Shown: positions 43,834-53,149, numbered from the stretch's first letter. The stretch: DNA of 64,000 bases from Pseudomonas urmiensis (GCF_014268815.2 NZ_JABWRE020000001.1:2299001-2363000); one strand, 5' to 3'. A program made the numbers and translations. Notes: a model not told the origin generated them from the sequence alone.

Positions 43834-43896
43834 GCAAAATCCCGGCGCGCCCCATTCCCCCGCACAAGCTGTTGATTGCACTGCAATAAGCAAAAC

Positions 43897-43912
43897 CGGC
43901 ACAGCTTCTGCT
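43897..43912 (+). promoter_or_regulatory. Sigma-54 (-24/-12) promoter of the fap operon
   Basis: CCGGCACA, spacer GCTT, then CTGCT: GG (43898) and GC (43910) are 10 nt apart, the defining spacing. Two flanking positions differ from consensus. The fapA start is 54 nt downstream of the -12 box. A sigma-54 activator is encoded at 51824-53149. Confidence 0.7.
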
Positions 43913-43965
43913 CTATTCCTCGCAACGCTGACTAGGACCAGCGCTCTGAAGAAGGAATTGCCATC

Positions 43966-44403
43966 GTGGGGAAATTCGATAAAGGCATCTATCGCCTGCT
44001 GCTGCTCAGTTGTGCCCTGGCGCCCAGTCTCAGTCTGCCAGTCCAAGCCGAAAACGGGGTGATCATCATCACGCGCGATGTGCAGCCGCGCAACGCCATG
44101 CGCCCACCGCTGATCCCCGATCCAAGCCCCGTCACCGTCAATACCAATCCCTCCGCTCACATTCTCAAGCAAACCAATGAGCTCAGCGATGGCGACTTTG
44201 CCGGTATCAGCAGCGGTTCTGGCATCAGCACCATGATCACCCAACAGACCAACAACCTGGGCGGCCAGATCAACAACCAGAACCAGTTGCCTAACCTGGC
44301 CGGTGGACGCGCTTCAGGCTCGGGCAATGGCATCTCCAACATGGTCAACTCGAACGTCCAGCGTGGCATGGGCGCGCTGAAGATCCTCGGCGGAGGCCAA
44401 TGA
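43966..44403 (+). CDS. fapA: Functional amyloid system protein FapA
   Basis: This 145-residue secreted protein starts at GTG 43966, behind AAGGAA. It has a signal peptide (LLLLSCALAPSLSLPVQA, then ENGVIIITRD). The mature part contains the FapA features: VTVNTNPSAHILKQTNELSDGDF, the Asn/Gly-rich middle and MGALKILGGGQ at the end. In the known Fap system FapA is a disordered periplasmic chaperone-like protein that controls FapB/FapC fibre formation. It opens a complete fapABCDEF operon and lies only 1 nt from fapB. Confidence 0.93.
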   Translation: MGKFDKGIYRLLLLSCALAPSLSLPVQAENGVIIITRDVQPRNAMRPPLIPDPSPVTVNTNPSAHILKQTNELSDGDFAGISSGSGISTMITQQTNNLGGQINNQNQLPNLAGGRASGSGNGISNMVNSNVQRGMGALKILGGGQ

Positions 44404-44404
44404 G

Positions 44405-44977
44405 ATGAAGCACACGCTGCTGATTCTGGCCAGCCTTTGCAGTGCATCGGCCTTTGCCCAAGGCCCCATCATCGACACCGCCACCATTGACCGTTCCGGT
44501 GCGCAATACCAGGGCAATCTTAGCGTCAACCAGGCGGCCGGCGACCTCCAGCAACAAGCCAACGCCCGAGCCTTCGCCATTGGCCATAACGCCAGCGCTA
44601 CCACGCAAATTCGCCAACGCCTGCGCAGCGAGGTCGACCCTTCGCGCGATGCCAAGTCGAGCATCCAGGGCGATGCCTTCAGCAAAGGCACTGGCGCGCT
44701 GGGCGTCAACCAGAGCGCGGGGGCCAGCAACCAGCAAGCCAACGCATTGCGCATCAGCATTAGTGCGCAACCGCAAACCATTGATGACAGCGTCCTGCTG
44801 CAACAAAACGTGGCGCTGATCAATAACTCCGATGCAACTGCCTCTGCACCCGGCTATCGCCAGATCACCACGAGTGACCAGGCCTTCACCGGTAGTCGTG
44901 GGGTGATCCAGTTGAATCAGAGCGCCGGGGTGGGAAACCGAACGGCCAACACCCTGAGCGTCCGGGTCGCGGACTGA
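44405..44977 (+). CDS. fapB: Functional amyloid nucleator/minor subunit FapB
   Basis: This 190-residue protein has a signal peptide (LLILASLCSASAFA) and three related Fap repeats. Each ends in an Asn-Gln-Ala-rich motif: YQGNLSVNQAAGDLQQQANARAFAIG, TGALGVNQSAGASNQQANALRISI and RGVIQLNQSAGVGNRTANTLSVRV. Those repeats form the amyloid core, and FapB is regarded as the nucleator and minor fibre subunit. The mature chain has no cysteine; the CxxC motif I recall from other Fap fibre proteins is absent. It starts 1 nt after fapA and is followed by fapC after 50 nt. Confidence 0.93.
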   Translation: MKHTLLILASLCSASAFAQGPIIDTATIDRSGAQYQGNLSVNQAAGDLQQQANARAFAIGHNASATTQIRQRLRSEVDPSRDAKSSIQGDAFSKGTGALGVNQSAGASNQQANALRISISAQPQTIDDSVLLQQNVALINNSDATASAPGYRQITTSDQAFTGSRGVIQLNQSAGVGNRTANTLSVRVAD

Positions 44978-45027
44978 CCCACAGGTAATAACAACACTTA
45001 ACCTAAAATAAAGTACGGAGAATCACC

Positions 45028-46581
45028 ATGAAACCCTCGATGGCAATCAAGCCTCTGGTTTTCGCAATTGCTGCGATCATGGCTGTAGCTGTACAAGCTG
45101 ACGATAGGCGTGGCAACGGCCACAACAATGGCCATAACAACGGCCACAACAACGGCAACAACAACCCTCGTCCGATCATCATCCCAATCAGCGCCACTGC
45201 CGAAGCTACCGATCGTCAAAGCAGTACCGGCAACCGCATCTGGAACGAAGGGACTGTCAACGAAGCTGAAATGAGCAGCTCCGCCGAAGGCGCCGCAGGC
45301 AACGTCGGGGTCAACGTGGCAGCCGGTAACGGCAACCAACAAGACAACGCCGCCGCCATCGCCAACGCGGCCTCCGACTCAAGCCTGGATAACAGCTTCG
45401 TGTTTGGCACCGCCACTGCCACTGCCGACGTCCGCCAGGTCAGCAACAACAACCGGGTCACCAACTGGTCCACCCAAAGCTCTGCGGTCATGAGCGGATC
45501 AGCCAGCGGCGCCAACGGCAACGTGGGTGTCAACATCGCCAGTGGCGACCTCAACCAACAGAAAAACACCATGGCCATTGCTAACACCAATGCGCCCATT
45601 GGCAACGCCGTGGCCACCGCTTCTGCCAACCAAAGTGGCCCTGGTCTGACCGTCAACAACTATGCCGATCGTGAAACCCGGCTAGATACGCTGACCCTGA
45701 CCAAGACTTCGAGCGGCTCGTTCTCGCGCGAAGGCACCTTCGAGTCCAGCGACAATCGCAGCTCGTCTTCGAGCGGCAGTGTCAGCGGCTCGAAAAACTC
45801 GGCGTCCAGTGGCTCCAACAGCTGGAGTGCCAGCGGATCCAACAGCATGACTGCCAGCGGCTCCAACAGCATGACCGCCAGTGGGTCCAACAGCTCCAGC
45901 GCCAGCGGTTCAGGCAGCGCCAACGCCAGTGGTTCCAACAGCGCCAGTGCCAACGGTTCGGCTAGCGGCAGCGCCAGCTCGAGCTCTAGCGCTTCGCTGG
46001 ACGCTACCTTGACCGCCGCAGCCGAGTCTACCCGGTCGACTACCGTCAACAACGGCTTTGGCGATCGCACTCGCAGCCAGAGTGCCAGCGGATCGCTTGA
46101 CGCTTCGTTGAATGCGTCGATCGATACGTCGCATGAAAGCGCGTATGACGCTTCGTTCGAGAAGTCGTTCGACTCCTCGTTCGACAGGTCTCGTGACTAC
46201 TCCTACGACAGGGCTCGTGACTCTTCGTACGACAAATCGCGCGATTCGTCGTACAACAAGGCACGTGACTCTTCGTACGATAAGTCTCGTGAGTCCTCGT
46301 ACGACAAGACCGCCTCCAGCTCGTTCGAGAAGTCCTACGAGAAGGCCAACGAGTCTTCGAAAGACATTTCGAAGAGCTACAGCGAAGCCAACTCGTATGA
46401 GCTGAGCAACACCATCTCGTACCAAGTGTTGACTCCAATCGGCTGGGCTAACCCTGTGACCAACACTGCAACCCTGAGCGGTTCGGTGAATGGCGGCAGC
46501 GGCAACCTGGGCGTCAACGTGGCCTCGGGTGTCGGCAACCAGCAAAGCAACTCGCTGGCCATCTCCAACACCTCGTTCTAA
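45028..46581 (+). CDS. fapC: Functional amyloid major subunit FapC, long linker type
   Basis: This 517-residue protein has a signal peptide (ending AVAVQA, then DDRRGNGHNN). Amyloid repeats R1 (about 67-115), R2 (about 140-188) and R3 (about 468-517) share AAGNVGVNVAAGNGNQQDN, GNVGVNIASGDLNQQKN and GNLGVNVASGVGNQQSN. Between R2 and R3 is a linker of about 280 residues. Its first part (about 235-330) is Ser/Gly/Asn/Ala-rich with ASGSNS units; its second (about 363-437) repeats an eight-residue unit such as YDKSRDSS. The N-terminus has three GHNN units. FapC is the main fibre subunit on the cell surface. No cysteine is present. A terminator hairpin follows. Confidence 0.93.
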   Translation: MKPSMAIKPLVFAIAAIMAVAVQADDRRGNGHNNGHNNGHNNGNNNPRPIIIPISATAEATDRQSSTGNRIWNEGTVNEAEMSSSAEGAAGNVGVNVAAGNGNQQDNAAAIANAASDSSLDNSFVFGTATATADVRQVSNNNRVTNWSTQSSAVMSGSASGANGNVGVNIASGDLNQQKNTMAIANTNAPIGNAVATASANQSGPGLTVNNYADRETRLDTLTLTKTSSGSFSREGTFESSDNRSSSSSGSVSGSKNSASSGSNSWSASGSNSMTASGSNSMTASGSNSSSASGSGSANASGSNSASANGSASGSASSSSSASLDATLTAAAESTRSTTVNNGFGDRTRSQSASGSLDASLNASIDTSHESAYDASFEKSFDSSFDRSRDYSYDRARDSSYDKSRDSSYNKARDSSYDKSRESSYDKTASSSFEKSYEKANESSKDISKSYSEANSYELSNTISYQVLTPIGWANPVTNTATLSGSVNGGSGNLGVNVASGVGNQQSNSLAISNTSF

Positions 46582-46594
46582 GTACTGTGGCCTG

Positions 46595-46618
46595 AGGCCC
46601 CCTTCGGGGGGCCTTTTT
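46595..46618 (+). terminator. Intrinsic terminator between fapC and fapD
   Basis: AGGCCCCC, loop TTCG, GGGGGCCT and TTTTT: an 8-bp perfect stem with a stable tetraloop, 13 nt after the fapC stop codon. It would reduce transcription of fapD, E and F relative to the fibre subunits. Confidence 0.92.
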
Positions 46619-46643
46619 CAGCATCCGCAGGGGGACGTCGAAC

Positions 46644-47324
46644 ATGCGCATTATCGCCTTGGCGCTGTTGCTTTGCCTGGCAAGCCAAGCAGAAGCCGCG
46701 CAAATGCCACTTTCCGTTTTGCCGGGTGGCGCGGTGATATTCAAACCCATCCAGAGTGTGCGCGAACGCAAGTTCGCCGATCTGGTGCAACAGAAAACCG
46801 ACTTCAGTTGTGGCGCCGCCGCGCTGGCGACCATCTTGCGCCAAGCCTATTGGCTGGACGTCGATGAACAGCAGATCATCGAAGGCATGCTGGCCAACGC
46901 CGATCAGGATCTGGTCCGCGTGCAGGGTTTTTCCATGCTCGACATGAAACGCTACGTGGAAACCCTCGGCATGCGCGCCCGCGGCTACCGGGTAGCCGTC
47001 GACACCTTGCACAGTATCCGCATTCCCGTCGTGGTCCTGATGGACATCCGCGGCTACAAGCATTTTGTGGTCATGCAAAAAGTCGACAACGGCTGGGTGT
47101 ATATCGGTGATCCGGTACTGGGTCACAAGCGCTTCAAAGTCGAAGATTTCATCAAAGGCTGGAACGGCATCATCTTTGCCATCATCGGCCAGGGGTACGA
47201 CAAGAGCAATGCCTTGCTCGACCCGCCCATTCCGCTGACCGTCAAAGGTCGCATCAACAACTTCACCCCGGTGCAAGACGCAGAGTTGATGGATTTCGGA
47301 TTCATCCAAAGCGACTTCTTCTAA
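46644..47324 (+). CDS. fapD: Functional amyloid system protease FapD (C39-like)
   Basis: This 226-residue protein has a signal peptide (IIALALLLCLASQAEA) and a papain-like C39 peptidase fold. The catalytic Cys is in QKTDFSCGAAALATILRQAY and the His in HFVVMQKVDNGWVYIGDP, with the Asp of that segment completing the site. FapD is thought to process or protect the fibre proteins during export and is required for Fap secretion. It starts 25 nt after the terminator that follows fapC. GGGGGAC is the nearest ribosome-binding site. Confidence 0.93.
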   Translation: MRIIALALLLCLASQAEAAQMPLSVLPGGAVIFKPIQSVRERKFADLVQQKTDFSCGAAALATILRQAYWLDVDEQQIIEGMLANADQDLVRVQGFSMLDMKRYVETLGMRARGYRVAVDTLHSIRIPVVVLMDIRGYKHFVVMQKVDNGWVYIGDPVLGHKRFKVEDFIKGWNGIIFAIIGQGYDKSNALLDPPIPLTVKGRINNFTPVQDAELMDFGFIQSDFF

Positions 47325-47360
47325 TAATGACAAGGGAGCACCACGCTCCGGGAGCATCCA

Positions 47361-48107
47361 ATGAAGACTTCAACCTGGCTAGCCGTGGTGTGCCTGGCCG
47401 CCAGCCTGCCGCTCCAGGCGGAGACGTTCAAACCCATTGAGCTGAAGGATCAGGAGCTGGCCAACTTGCGCGGGCGCTATGTCATGCCAGGGCGGATCAT
47501 CAGTTTCGGGGTTGTCATGACCAGCACCTGGCAAAATGCCAACGGCGAAGTGATTGGCGCCACCTCGTCGATGCAAATCCAGCAATCGACCATCAAGCCG
47601 CAGTTCTACGTGTCGATGATCAACCAAAAAGGCAGCGGCACACCGCGTGGCCAAGGCCCCGGCACGGGCAGCGTAACCGGCGGCAAGGGGCTCAATAGCA
47701 CCGAGGGCGTGACCCAGATCGTGCGGGCTGCCGGCGACCATAACCTGGCCTACAACGGCGTTGATATCAATGTCAGCAAAGGCAACAAAGCGCCCACCAC
47801 GCAGCCCCAGGGCGAGGCCTTGGCCGCTGGCAGCAAAGTACTCGGAGCCAATGCTGCAGGCGCGCTGAGCGTGTCCTCGAGCGGCACCGGCGTGCAACTG
47901 AACATCAATGCCAACAATAACCAGGGCAGCACCTTCCAACGCCTGGGCCAGGGTGGGCTGATGCAGAACACCACGTTGCTCGGCGCCGGCAATCAGGTCA
48001 GAAACCTCACTTCGCTCAATGTCGTGCTGCGTGACAACGTCTCGGCAGCCGGGTCGGTGAGCGGCAACCTAGACCAGCTCAAAGGCCTTCGTACTCTCGG
48101 ATTCTGA
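47361..48107 (+). CDS. fapE: Functional amyloid protein FapE
   Basis: This 248-residue secreted protein has a signal peptide (ending SLPLQA, then ETFKPIELKDQELANLRGRYVMPGRIISFGVVM), the last being the best conserved FapE segment. The rest is Gly/Asn/Ser-rich, with NINANNNQGSTF and RNLTSLNVVLRDNVSAAGSVSGNL near the C-terminus. FapE is found in small amounts with purified fibres and has no enzymatic motif. The mature chain has no cysteine. It lies between fapD and fapF with 36- and 46-nt gaps. Confidence 0.92.
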   Translation: MKTSTWLAVVCLAASLPLQAETFKPIELKDQELANLRGRYVMPGRIISFGVVMTSTWQNANGEVIGATSSMQIQQSTIKPQFYVSMINQKGSGTPRGQGPGTGSVTGGKGLNSTEGVTQIVRAAGDHNLAYNGVDINVSKGNKAPTTQPQGEALAAGSKVLGANAAGALSVSSSGTGVQLNINANNNQGSTFQRLGQGGLMQNTTLLGAGNQVRNLTSLNVVLRDNVSAAGSVSGNLDQLKGLRTLGF

Positions 48108-48153
48108 TCTACGCTCTGTCTCATCAAATGTAGTCAGAAGGGACGGCTAACCC

Positions 48154-49434
48154 ATGCACCGATCGTTAACCTTCAGAGCTATCGTCTGTTTGGGTAGCCT
48201 GACTCCAGCCGCATTGCTCTATGCAGCACCCGACCCTCAAGTCGAAGCCCTAAAACAAGAACTGATGGAGTTGAAACAACGTTACGAAGCCCAGCAACAC
48301 GCGCTGATGGTGCTTGAACAGCGCGTTCGCCAGGTTGAGGAAGCACCCGCAACCCCTGCACCCAAGCGCCTGACCAAATCCCCTGCCGAAACCGTACGGG
48401 GCGGCCAGAGCGTTGCCGCAGGCGCGCCAGGTACTAGCGGCAGCTCATACGGCCAATCGCTCAAGGAAGATTCCGAACCTGCGCAAAGTGTATCGAACCT
48501 GTATGACGAGGCCAGTGGCTTCTTCGGCGGCGGCAAGTTCAGCGTCGAAACCGGCCTGACCTACACCCACTACGATACCCGAGCCTTGGTGCTCAATGGT
48601 TTCCTGGCGCTGGACTCGATATTCCTGGGCAATATCAACCTTGACCGGATCAAGGCCGATAACTGGACCTTGGACCTGACGGCCCGCTACAACCTCGATC
48701 AGCGCTGGCAATTCGACGTCAACGTACCGGTGGTCTACCGCGAATCCACCTACTCATCTGGCGGCGCCGGTGGCGCAGGCCCAGTTACCTCCGATGCCAC
48801 CGTCACCCGCGACCCGACCATTGGCGATGTCAACTTCGGGGTCGCCTATAAATTCCTCGATGAGTCGGAAAACTGGCCCGATGCGGTGGCCACCCTGCGG
48901 GTCAAGGCGCCTACCGGCAAAGACCCCTATGGCATCAAGCTGGTCAACGACCCGACCAACGATAACCTGTCGGTGCCTGAAAGCCTGCCGACCGGCAATG
49001 GTGTCTGGTCGATCACCCCGGGTATCTCGCTGGTCAAGACCTTCGACCCGGCGGTGCTGTTTGCCAGCTTGTCCTACACCTACAACATGCAGGACTCGTT
49101 CAGCGACATCAGCCCGCAGGTCAACAGTAAAGTCGCAGGGGACGTGAAGCTCGGTGACTCTTGGCAGATCGGCGCCGGTATTGCCTTTGCCTTGAACGAA
49201 AAAATGAGTATGTCGTTCTCGGTGTCCGACCAATTTGCCACCAAGAGCAAGATCAAACCCGATGGCGGCGACTGGCAGGACGTGCCCAACAGCGACTACA
49301 ACGCGGCAAACTTCAACATCGGCATGACCTTCGCCGCAACCGACAACCTGACCATCGTGCCCAACCTCTCGATTGGCCTGACCGACGACTCGCCAGACTT
49401 CTCCTTCAGCCTGAAATTCCCTTATTACTTCTGA
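48154..49434 (+). CDS. fapF: Functional amyloid outer-membrane pore FapF
   Basis: This 426-residue protein has a signal peptide ([11 protein letters not shown]), an N-terminal coiled coil ([36 protein letters not shown]) and a linker rich in Ala and Pro. A plug-like segment ([34 protein letters not shown]) leads to a C-terminal beta-barrel ending in Phe (PYYF). FapF is the trimeric pore that exports the Fap subunits; the coiled coil holds the trimer in the periplasm. It ends at an intrinsic terminator 13 nt later. The dedicated pore means the fap operon is self-sufficient for export. Confidence 0.95.
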   Translation: MHRSLTFRAIVCLGSLTPAALLYAAPDPQVEALKQELMELKQRYEAQQHALMVLEQRVRQVEEAPATPAPKRLTKSPAETVRGGQSVAAGAPGTSGSSYGQSLKEDSEPAQSVSNLYDEASGFFGGGKFSVETGLTYTHYDTRALVLNGFLALDSIFLGNINLDRIKADNWTLDLTARYNLDQRWQFDVNVPVVYRESTYSSGGAGGAGPVTSDATVTRDPTIGDVNFGVAYKFLDESENWPDAVATLRVKAPTGKDPYGIKLVNDPTNDNLSVPESLPTGNGVWSITPGISLVKTFDPAVLFASLSYTYNMQDSFSDISPQVNSKVAGDVKLGDSWQIGAGIAFALNEKMSMSFSVSDQFATKSKIKPDGGDWQDVPNSDYNAANFNIGMTFAATDNLTIVPNLSIGLTDDSPDFSFSLKFPYYF

Positions 49435-49447
49435 GTTTGCCGAACGT

Positions 49448-49475
49448 ACGGACCTGCTTGGCGGGTCCGTCTTTT
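49448..49475 (+). terminator. Intrinsic terminator of the fap operon
   Basis: ACGGACC, a 9-nt loop, GGTCCGT, then CTTTT: a 7-bp stem with a T-run, 13 nt after the fapF stop codon. Confidence 0.85.
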
Positions 49476-49570
49476 GGTAACCAGGCTTGTAGCCAACCGC
49501 TTTCCTGACCCTGGCCTGTTATCATCGAGCACGGATGTGTGACGTTTTAATGGCAATAAGGAAAGTTTGC

Positions 49571-51772
49571 GTGAAAAACCTGTTCGGCCACCCGCGGACC
49601 CGGCTTGTCGCCCTGGCGACCCTGGTGCTAGTGCTTCCACTGGGTGCGCGTGCCCTGCTGGGCTGGTCCAACCCGCTCGGCTACTTGTCGGACCTCGCCC
49701 TGGGCAGCCTGCTGGTGCTGCTGCTGTTGCGTCGTCCATGGTGGCTGGCCTTGCCGGTGCTGCTGGCATGGGCTGCGCTGTGGGTGGCCTCGGCCGAGCT
49801 GGTGAGCGCGGTGGGCCGACTGCCGAACAGTGCCGACCTGGGTTATCTGTTCGACCCGCAGTTCATGGAAAACTCCACCGGCGGCGGCTTGGCCCACCCC
49901 TGGCTGCCAGCCGTGCTCGGCGCCGGCCTGCTGGCGTGGCTGATCAGCGCCTGGCGCAGCCGGGCACAGCCGCTAGCCGCGCTACCGCGCATGGCGCTGG
50001 CGGTACCGCTCATGCTGTTCGGCCTGCATTGGGCGAGCCAGCACCTGGCCCCTTCCGACGCCGACCAGTGGCGTCAGTACAACCTCTCGCACCAACTGTT
50101 GTCGGCCGGGGTGGGCAACCTGCAGCGCCAGGCTCAGGGCTGGCTGGGCCAGACTCAGGCAGTTACCCCTTTACCCAGTGTTGGCCTGACCCAGTCTGAC
50201 CTCAGCGGCCAGAAACTGTTGGCCGCCCCCGGACAGGCGCGCAACCTGCTGGTAATTACCCTCGAAGGCATTCCCGGCGCCTATGTGCAAGCCAACCGTG
50301 AGGCCCTCGATAGCCGCTTCGACGAAGCGTTGATGCCCAAGCTCAGCCGGTGGGCCGAGCGCGGCATGAACACCCCCGACTACGTGCTGCACACCCATCA
50401 GACCATCCGCGGCCTGTATGCCATGCTCTGCGGCGACTACGACAAATTGGCCAACGGCACCCCCAAGGGTGTCGAACTGCTCACCCAGAACCAGCGCAAC
50501 CAGGCCTGCCTGCCCGCGCAGCTACGTCAGGCGGGGTTCACCACCCACTACCTGCAAGGCGCCGGGCTGCGCTTCATGGCCAAGGACCGCATCATGCCGC
50601 ACATCGGCTTTGACTCGGTGCATGGCCTGGAGTGGTTCAGCAACGCCAACTACCTGGAGTTCCCCTGGGGCAAGGATGACCGCGCCTTCTTCGAAGGTGC
50701 ACTGGACTACATCGGTCAACTCGGCAAGCAGGATCAACCCTGGATGTTGACCCTGCTGACCGTTGGCACCCACCAGCCCTACTCGGCACCCGAGCAGTAC
50801 TTGCAACGCTACGACACCCCCAAACAAGCGGCGGTCGCCTATCTGGATGACGCCATTGGTGCGTTCCTCGATAGCCTGGAGCGCCAGGGCGTGCTCAAGG
50901 ACACCCTGGTAGTGGTCACCTCCGATGAGTCCCACGGCATCGATGGCGTGCGCCTGGCCTCGTCCTGGGGCTTCAACCTCACCCTGGCCCCGGAGCAGGC
51001 CGAACTCCCACGAGTCAAACGTGGCACCTATGGCCATATCGACCTGGCCGCCTCCTTGCTCGACTACTTCGCCCTGCCAATCCCCGATGCGCTGGGCGGG
51101 CGCTCGCTGTACCGAAACTATGACAGCGGCCGGGAAATGATCGCCTACACCAATGGCATGCTGCGCTACCACAACGGCCAGGGAGTATTTACCGAATGCG
51201 ATTTCCAGCAGCGCTGTCGCCGCTACGCCAGCGAGGGCTTCATTGCCGACCAGGCCAAGTACCTCGGCCCTGGGCAAGCTGCCGTCGGCGAGCAGATCAG
51301 CGCCCTGGCCGGCGTCCTCGATCAGTCGCTGTTGCGCACACCGCTTAACCTGCGTTACCAGTTCGGCGGGCCCTCGCCGATCCAATTGCAGGCACGCATT
51401 CACGATGACTGGGCGGACAACCTGATTGGCGCGCAGTACCTGGAAATGCCTGAAGGCTCGCATACCCGCGTGCGGGTGAAGGTGCGTTCACTTGACCCGC
51501 AGCGCACTGCGCACATCCAGCTCAAGGCCAAGGAACTGGAACAGGATGTGCCGCTGGGCTTGCCGGATGAAATCCTGGTCACTGCCGATCAGCCGCTGGA
51601 CATGGAGTTCAGCTTCGACAACCCCAACATGCGCAAGGCGTTCTCCTTCCATCTGCTGGGCTATGGTGGCGGTGAGGTCGAGGTGAGTGACTTCAGCGTG
51701 ATTACCGCGTTGCCTGGGGATGAAGAGCCAGCCGAAGAGCGCTCAGATGGGCATATCGCGCAGTCCAGTTGA
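49571..51772 (+). CDS. LTA-synthase-family sulfatase/phosphotransferase
   Basis: This 733-residue inner-membrane enzyme starts most likely at GTG 49571, behind AAGGAAA; ATGs up to 36 nt upstream are possible. Its N-terminal half has five or so hydrophobic helices (LVALATLVLVLPLGA, LALGSLLVLLLLRRPWW, WLPAVLGAGLLAWLI). The periplasmic catalytic domain has the alkaline phosphatase-like fold: LLVITLEGIPGAYV, THQTIRGLYAMLCGDY with the probable nucleophile Thr, then WMLTLLTVGTHQPYS and VVTSDESHGID with the metal ligands. Such enzymes transfer phosphoglycerol or phosphoethanolamine to cell-envelope glycans. It lies between the fap terminator and a sigma-54 activator; a link to Fap is not shown. Confidence 0.85.
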   Translation: MKNLFGHPRTRLVALATLVLVLPLGARALLGWSNPLGYLSDLALGSLLVLLLLRRPWWLALPVLLAWAALWVASAELVSAVGRLPNSADLGYLFDPQFMENSTGGGLAHPWLPAVLGAGLLAWLISAWRSRAQPLAALPRMALAVPLMLFGLHWASQHLAPSDADQWRQYNLSHQLLSAGVGNLQRQAQGWLGQTQAVTPLPSVGLTQSDLSGQKLLAAPGQARNLLVITLEGIPGAYVQANREALDSRFDEALMPKLSRWAERGMNTPDYVLHTHQTIRGLYAMLCGDYDKLANGTPKGVELLTQNQRNQACLPAQLRQAGFTTHYLQGAGLRFMAKDRIMPHIGFDSVHGLEWFSNANYLEFPWGKDDRAFFEGALDYIGQLGKQDQPWMLTLLTVGTHQPYSAPEQYLQRYDTPKQAAVAYLDDAIGAFLDSLERQGVLKDTLVVVTSDESHGIDGVRLASSWGFNLTLAPEQAELPRVKRGTYGHIDLAASLLDYFALPIPDALGGRSLYRNYDSGREMIAYTNGMLRYHNGQGVFTECDFQQRCRRYASEGFIADQAKYLGPGQAAVGEQISALAGVLDQSLLRTPLNLRYQFGGPSPIQLQARIHDDWADNLIGAQYLEMPEGSHTRVRVKVRSLDPQRTAHIQLKAKELEQDVPLGLPDEILVTADQPLDMEFSFDNPNMRKAFSFHLLGYGGGEVEVSDFSVITALPGDEEPAEERSDGHIAQSS

Positions 51773-51823
51773 CCGATCAGCTCTGTTGAGTCAGTGCCGG
51801 CCAGGCGCCAGGCACTGACATAC

Positions 51824-53149
51824 CTAGCGAATCTGGTGTTTGTGCAGCAGGCGATAGAACGTCGGCCGCGAAACGCCCAACACCTTCGCCGCGATACTCA
51901 GGTTATCACTGTGCCGGTTAAGCACATCGCACAGTGCCTGGCGCTCGGCACGGTGCTTGTAATCCTCCAGTGTGCCCAGCGGCTGATCTTCCTGCTCGAC
52001 CACTTGCAAACCCAGGTCCTGCGCTTCGATCTGCCGCCCCTCTGCCAGGACCAAGCCACGCCGCACCCGATTGGCCAGCTCACGCACATTACCCGGCCAG
52101 TCGTGCCGGCCCATGGCGGCCAAGGCATTGTCACTGAAAGTGCGCGGCCTGCGTCCGGTCTCCAGGCTATAGAAGTGCGAGAAATGGTTGGCCAGCATCG
52201 ACAGGTCACCATGCCGATCACGCAGGGGGGCGGTCACCACCTGCAACACGTTGAGCCGGTAGTACAGGTCTTCGCGAAAACGCCCATGCTCGATGGCCTT
52301 CTCAAGGTCCACGTGGGTCGCCGCCAACACCCGCACATCGACCGGAATCGGCTGGCTACCACCGACCCGTTCAATGTGCTTTTCCTGTAGAAAGCGCAGC
52401 AGATTTGCCTGCAACTCCAACGGCAGATCGCCCACCTCGTCAAGGAACAGCGTGCCGTCATGGGCTGCCTCGATCCGGCCTAGCTTGCGCTGGTGAGCGC
52501 CGGTAAACGCGCCCTTCTCATGCCCGAACAGTTCGGACTGGATCAGGTGTTCAGGGATGGCCCCGCAGTTGATCGCGATAAACGGCTTTTCGCGCCGATG
52601 TGACTGGCGATGCAGCGTACGCGCCACCAGCTCCTTGCCGGTGCCGCTTTCTCCACGAATCAGCACAGGTGATTCGGTGGGCGCCAACTTGCCGAGCAAC
52701 TTGCGCAGCTCACGAATTGGCCGGCTCTCGCCGAGCAATTCGTGCTCAGGCTCGTCAACCTTGATTGCGCCTTTACCGCGCAGGCGCGCCATGCCGAAAG
52801 CGCGCCCCAGGGTCACCTGCACCCGGGAGACGTCAAATGGCAGGGTATGGAAGTCAAAAAACCACTCGCAGACGAAGTCGCCCACGTTCTGCATGCGCAG
52901 CTCCTCGGCGCTGAGCACTGCGATCCATTCGGTATTACTGCGCTTGATCATGTCCTTGACCGCCTCGGGATGGCGCAGATGCGAGGCCTGCAAGCGCAGC
53001 AAACCGACATCACAGGGGTGCTCCAGTGCCGAGCCCAGGGTGCAGCCGTGAACATCCCAGCCGGCGCTACGCAAGCCAGGCAATAGACGGAGGCAGTCGT
53101 CGCAAGGGTCGACGATCAACAAGCGGCGTTGCGGTGCGGGTTCGAGCAT
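51824..53149 (-). CDS. Sigma-54 activator, VpsR/FleQ-like
   Basis: This 441-residue protein has an N-terminal receiver-like domain without the acidic pocket (RRLLIVDPCDDCLRLLPGLRSAGWDVHGC..., as in VpsR). An AAA+ domain follows: Walker A GESGTGKE, contact loop GAFTGA, Walker B LFLDEVGDLPL and the R-finger region RFREDLYYRLNVLQV. The C-terminal Fis helix-turn-helix is SIAAKVLGVSRPTFYRLLHKH. VpsR and FleQ use related domains to bind c-di-GMP and control biofilm genes. It lies close to the sigma-54-driven fap operon, so control of fap is a reasonable guess. The ATG at 53149 is the first with a downstream domain; the open frame extends further. Confidence 0.9.
   Translation of the reverse strand: MLEPAPQRRLLIVDPCDDCLRLLPGLRSAGWDVHGCTLGSALEHPCDVGLLRLQASHLRHPEAVKDMIKRSNTEWIAVLSAEELRMQNVGDFVCEWFFDFHTLPFDVSRVQVTLGRAFGMARLRGKGAIKVDEPEHELLGESRPIRELRKLLGKLAPTESPVLIRGESGTGKELVARTLHRQSHRREKPFIAINCGAIPEHLIQSELFGHEKGAFTGAHQRKLGRIEAAHDGTLFLDEVGDLPLELQANLLRFLQEKHIERVGGSQPIPVDVRVLAATHVDLEKAIEHGRFREDLYYRLNVLQVVTAPLRDRHGDLSMLANHFSHFYSLETGRRPRTFSDNALAAMGRHDWPGNVRELANRVRRGLVLAEGRQIEAQDLGLQVVEQEDQPLGTLEDYKHRAERQALCDVLNRHSDNLSIAAKVLGVSRPTFYRLLHKHQIR

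Noticed and set aside
45780..46340. Periodic sequence in fapC as a CRISPR array
   Set aside because: It is one continuous coding frame with short imperfect 18- to 24-bp units and no spacer-like variable segments; no cas genes are present.
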